A DNA stretch of 64,000 bases, from NCBI GenBank assembly GCA_037951105.1, contig JBAMJV010008266.1, positions 46,634 to 110,633 of the forward strand. The letters are read 5' to 3'. The position numbers and the translations under genes were made by a program. The stretch is from Echinarachnius parma. Lineage: Eukaryota > Echinodermata > Echinoidea > Clypeasteroida > Echinarachniidae. Below are positions 27,301 through 30,300 of the stretch, in pieces. A model generated the notes under the pieces. It saw only the letters and a program-made list of their open reading frames with translations. It was not told where the DNA came from and did no database searches. Position 1 is the first letter of the stretch. Each line of letters starts with the position of its first letter.

Positions 27301-30300
27301 AACTACTTGAAGAGGTACAGTTTTGTATGCATTTACTCACGTTTTGTATAATTGCTTATGGGATTTGCAATCTTTCTATATTAAACCCGTTGACTACAAG
27401 ATATGCTCAGCTCTCACACACAGCATCTTCTATTCTAGGGAAGAAATGAAGAAACATGTACATGAAGATATAGCTTTGGTTATATCTTACTACATGTAGG
27501 TACAAATGAGCGCTTATTGATATTGGAATTACGTAACTTTTCTTTCAACTTTTCTTTCAACTTTTCTGTTTCCTGACCAGACATTCCCCCTGAGTGATGA
27601 AGACACCCAGCTTCTCCTGTTCTACAGAACACAGGCCATTGTCAGCAGTCACTGGTCAGATATACAGGTAGGTTTCTCTTTTTAATGTGCAATGCTGTTT
27701 TGTTGTTAATAATAATGATAATAATACATGATTTATATAGCGCCTAATATGATTGATAATCATGTGTAAGTGCGTTACAATAATATTATTATCTCGGTCA
27801 TCAGATGATATTTCAATCAATCCAGAGCACAAAGTGCACGTTTTCCACTCTCTGGGGAGTATTCCAGCCAGGCCACTTTGTAGGTGCACACATTGACTGC
27901 TCTCAACCCAGTTATATGAAATGGGTACATGGCTGGAATTTATTACTTTAAATGCTTGATGTGCCTTGGCATTGCAACTCTGATAAAGCCAATGTAGAGT
28001 GATAATGGTACGTAGCAAAACACGTTAAAGCTTTAGTTAAAACTGCTATATAAATTGTATTATTATCATCATATTTTGCATTTAGTTATCCAATCATTAC
28101 AACAGGTAGTTTACAATGCAATAAAATGGTGTTTGGTGAGTGACGCACATCAGTAAATGTTTGAGCAAAATCATGATGTAAATTGAACCAATGTTTGAAA
28201 ATGAGCAAAGTAAAATAGGCTTCGCCGGGAATCAAACCCGAGACCTCCGGATTGCTAGATAGGCGAAGCCTATTTTCCTTTGCTCATTTTCAATCATCTA
28301 AAATATTTCTAGTCATTTTTTTTAATGTTTGAATTGAACCAATGTTTTGAAGATTTTGATTGCTTTTTTTTTTACCGGAGATGGTCCGCACAGTTTGACC
28401 AACATATCAAGACTTCTGTTCACCTTTCTTAACCAGATTTTTCACTGCAATCCCCTTTAGAAATACAAGAAATACATACCGTATTTGCTGGTGTATTAAC
28501 CGCACCTTTTTTCAACAAAAAAAAAAGAAGAAAAAAAGGGGTGCGGTTAATACACGACCGTATTAACCGCACTTTTAAAAAAAAAACAATTTTTTAAATT
28601 TTTTTTAGGGGGTGCGGTTAATACACCGACAAATACGGTGCCTACTTTTTTATGCCTCCGCAACGAAGTAGCCGGAGGCATTATGTTTTCGGGTTGTCCG
28701 TCCGTCCGTACGTCCGTACGTCCGTCCGTACGTACGTCCGTACGTACATCCCGTTCTCGTGATCGCGTTATCTCAAGAACCGATTAACGGATTTTCACCA
28801 AACTTGGGTCATGTATGTATCTTGGGGGGTCAATGATCTGATTAGATTTTGGGGTCATGAGGTCAAAGGTCAAAGGTCACACAGCTCATTATATATGCAA
28901 AAATAGCTCGTGATCGCGTTATCTCAAGAACAGATTGACAGATTCTGACCAAACTTGGTACATGTATGTATCTTGGGGGGCCAATGATCTGATTAGATTT
29001 TGGGGTAATGAGGTCAAAGGTCAAAGGTCACAGAGCTCATTATATATGCAAAAATAGCTCGTGATCGCGTTATCTCAAGAACGGATTGACAGATTCTGAC
29101 CAAACTTGGTACATGTATGTATCTTGGGGGGCCAATGATCTGATTAGATTTTGGGGTCATGAGGTCAAAGGTCAAAGGTCACAGAGCTCATTATATATGC
29201 AAAAATAGCTCGTGATCGCGTTATCTCAAGAACGGATTGACAGATTCTGACCAAACTTGGTACATGTATGTATCTTAGGGGGCCAATGATCTGATTAGAT
29301 TTTGGGGTCATGAGGTCAAAGGTCAAAGGTCACATAGCTCATTATATATGCAAAAATAGCTCGTGATCGCGTTATCTCAAGAACAGATTGACAGATTCTG
29401 ACCAAACTTGGTACATGTATGTATCTTGGGGGGCCAATGATCTGATTAGATTTTGGGGTAATGAGGTCAAAGGTCAAAGGTCACAGAGCTCATTATATAT
29501 GCAAAAATAGCTCGTGATCGCGTTATCTCAAGAACGGATTGACAGATTCTGACCAAACTTGGTACATGTATGTATCTTGGGGGGCCAATGATCTGATTAG
29601 ATTTTGGGGTCATGAGGTCAAAGGTCAAAGGTCACAGAGCTCATTATATATGCAAAAATAGCTCGTGATCGCGTTATCTCAAGAACGGATTGACAGATTC
29701 TGACCAAACTTGGTACATGTATGTATCTTAGGGGGCCAATGATCTGATTAGATTTTGGGGTCATGAGGTCAAAGGTCAAAGGTCACATAGCTCATTATAT
29801 ATGCAAAAATAGCTCGTGATCGCGTTATCTCAAGAAGGGATTGACAGATTCTGACCGAACTGGGTACATGTATGTTCCTTGGAGAGCCAATGAACTGATT
29901 AGATTTTGGGGGTCATGAGGTCAAAGGTCACAGGGCTCATTATATGTAAAAGTAGCTTGAGATTGGAAATCTCAAGAATTGAATATCAGATTTCAATCCA
30001 ACTTGATACCTGAATGTATAATAGGGAACAATTGTAGTCATTAGATTTTGGGGTCATGAGGGCAAAGGTCAAGGTCATAATTGTGATACGTCAAGATCTG
30101 AAAGACAGAGTACCATCAAAATTGAGTTGACAGAATTAATTCTGTGTACATGTTGATTTGGGCTTGACATAAATAAATTGCATAATGGCGGAGGCATCAT
30201 TTTCGACTGCGCGCAGTCGAAGATCCATCTAGTTTTTATAGAAACTAATATTTTTGCGCAAAAATACCCCTTTTCTCATTGATCCACTCCTCTTATCTCC

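Noticed and set aside
28761..29968. CRISPR-like array
   Set aside because: Units are contiguous 151-bp repeats with no unique spacers, in an animal intron.
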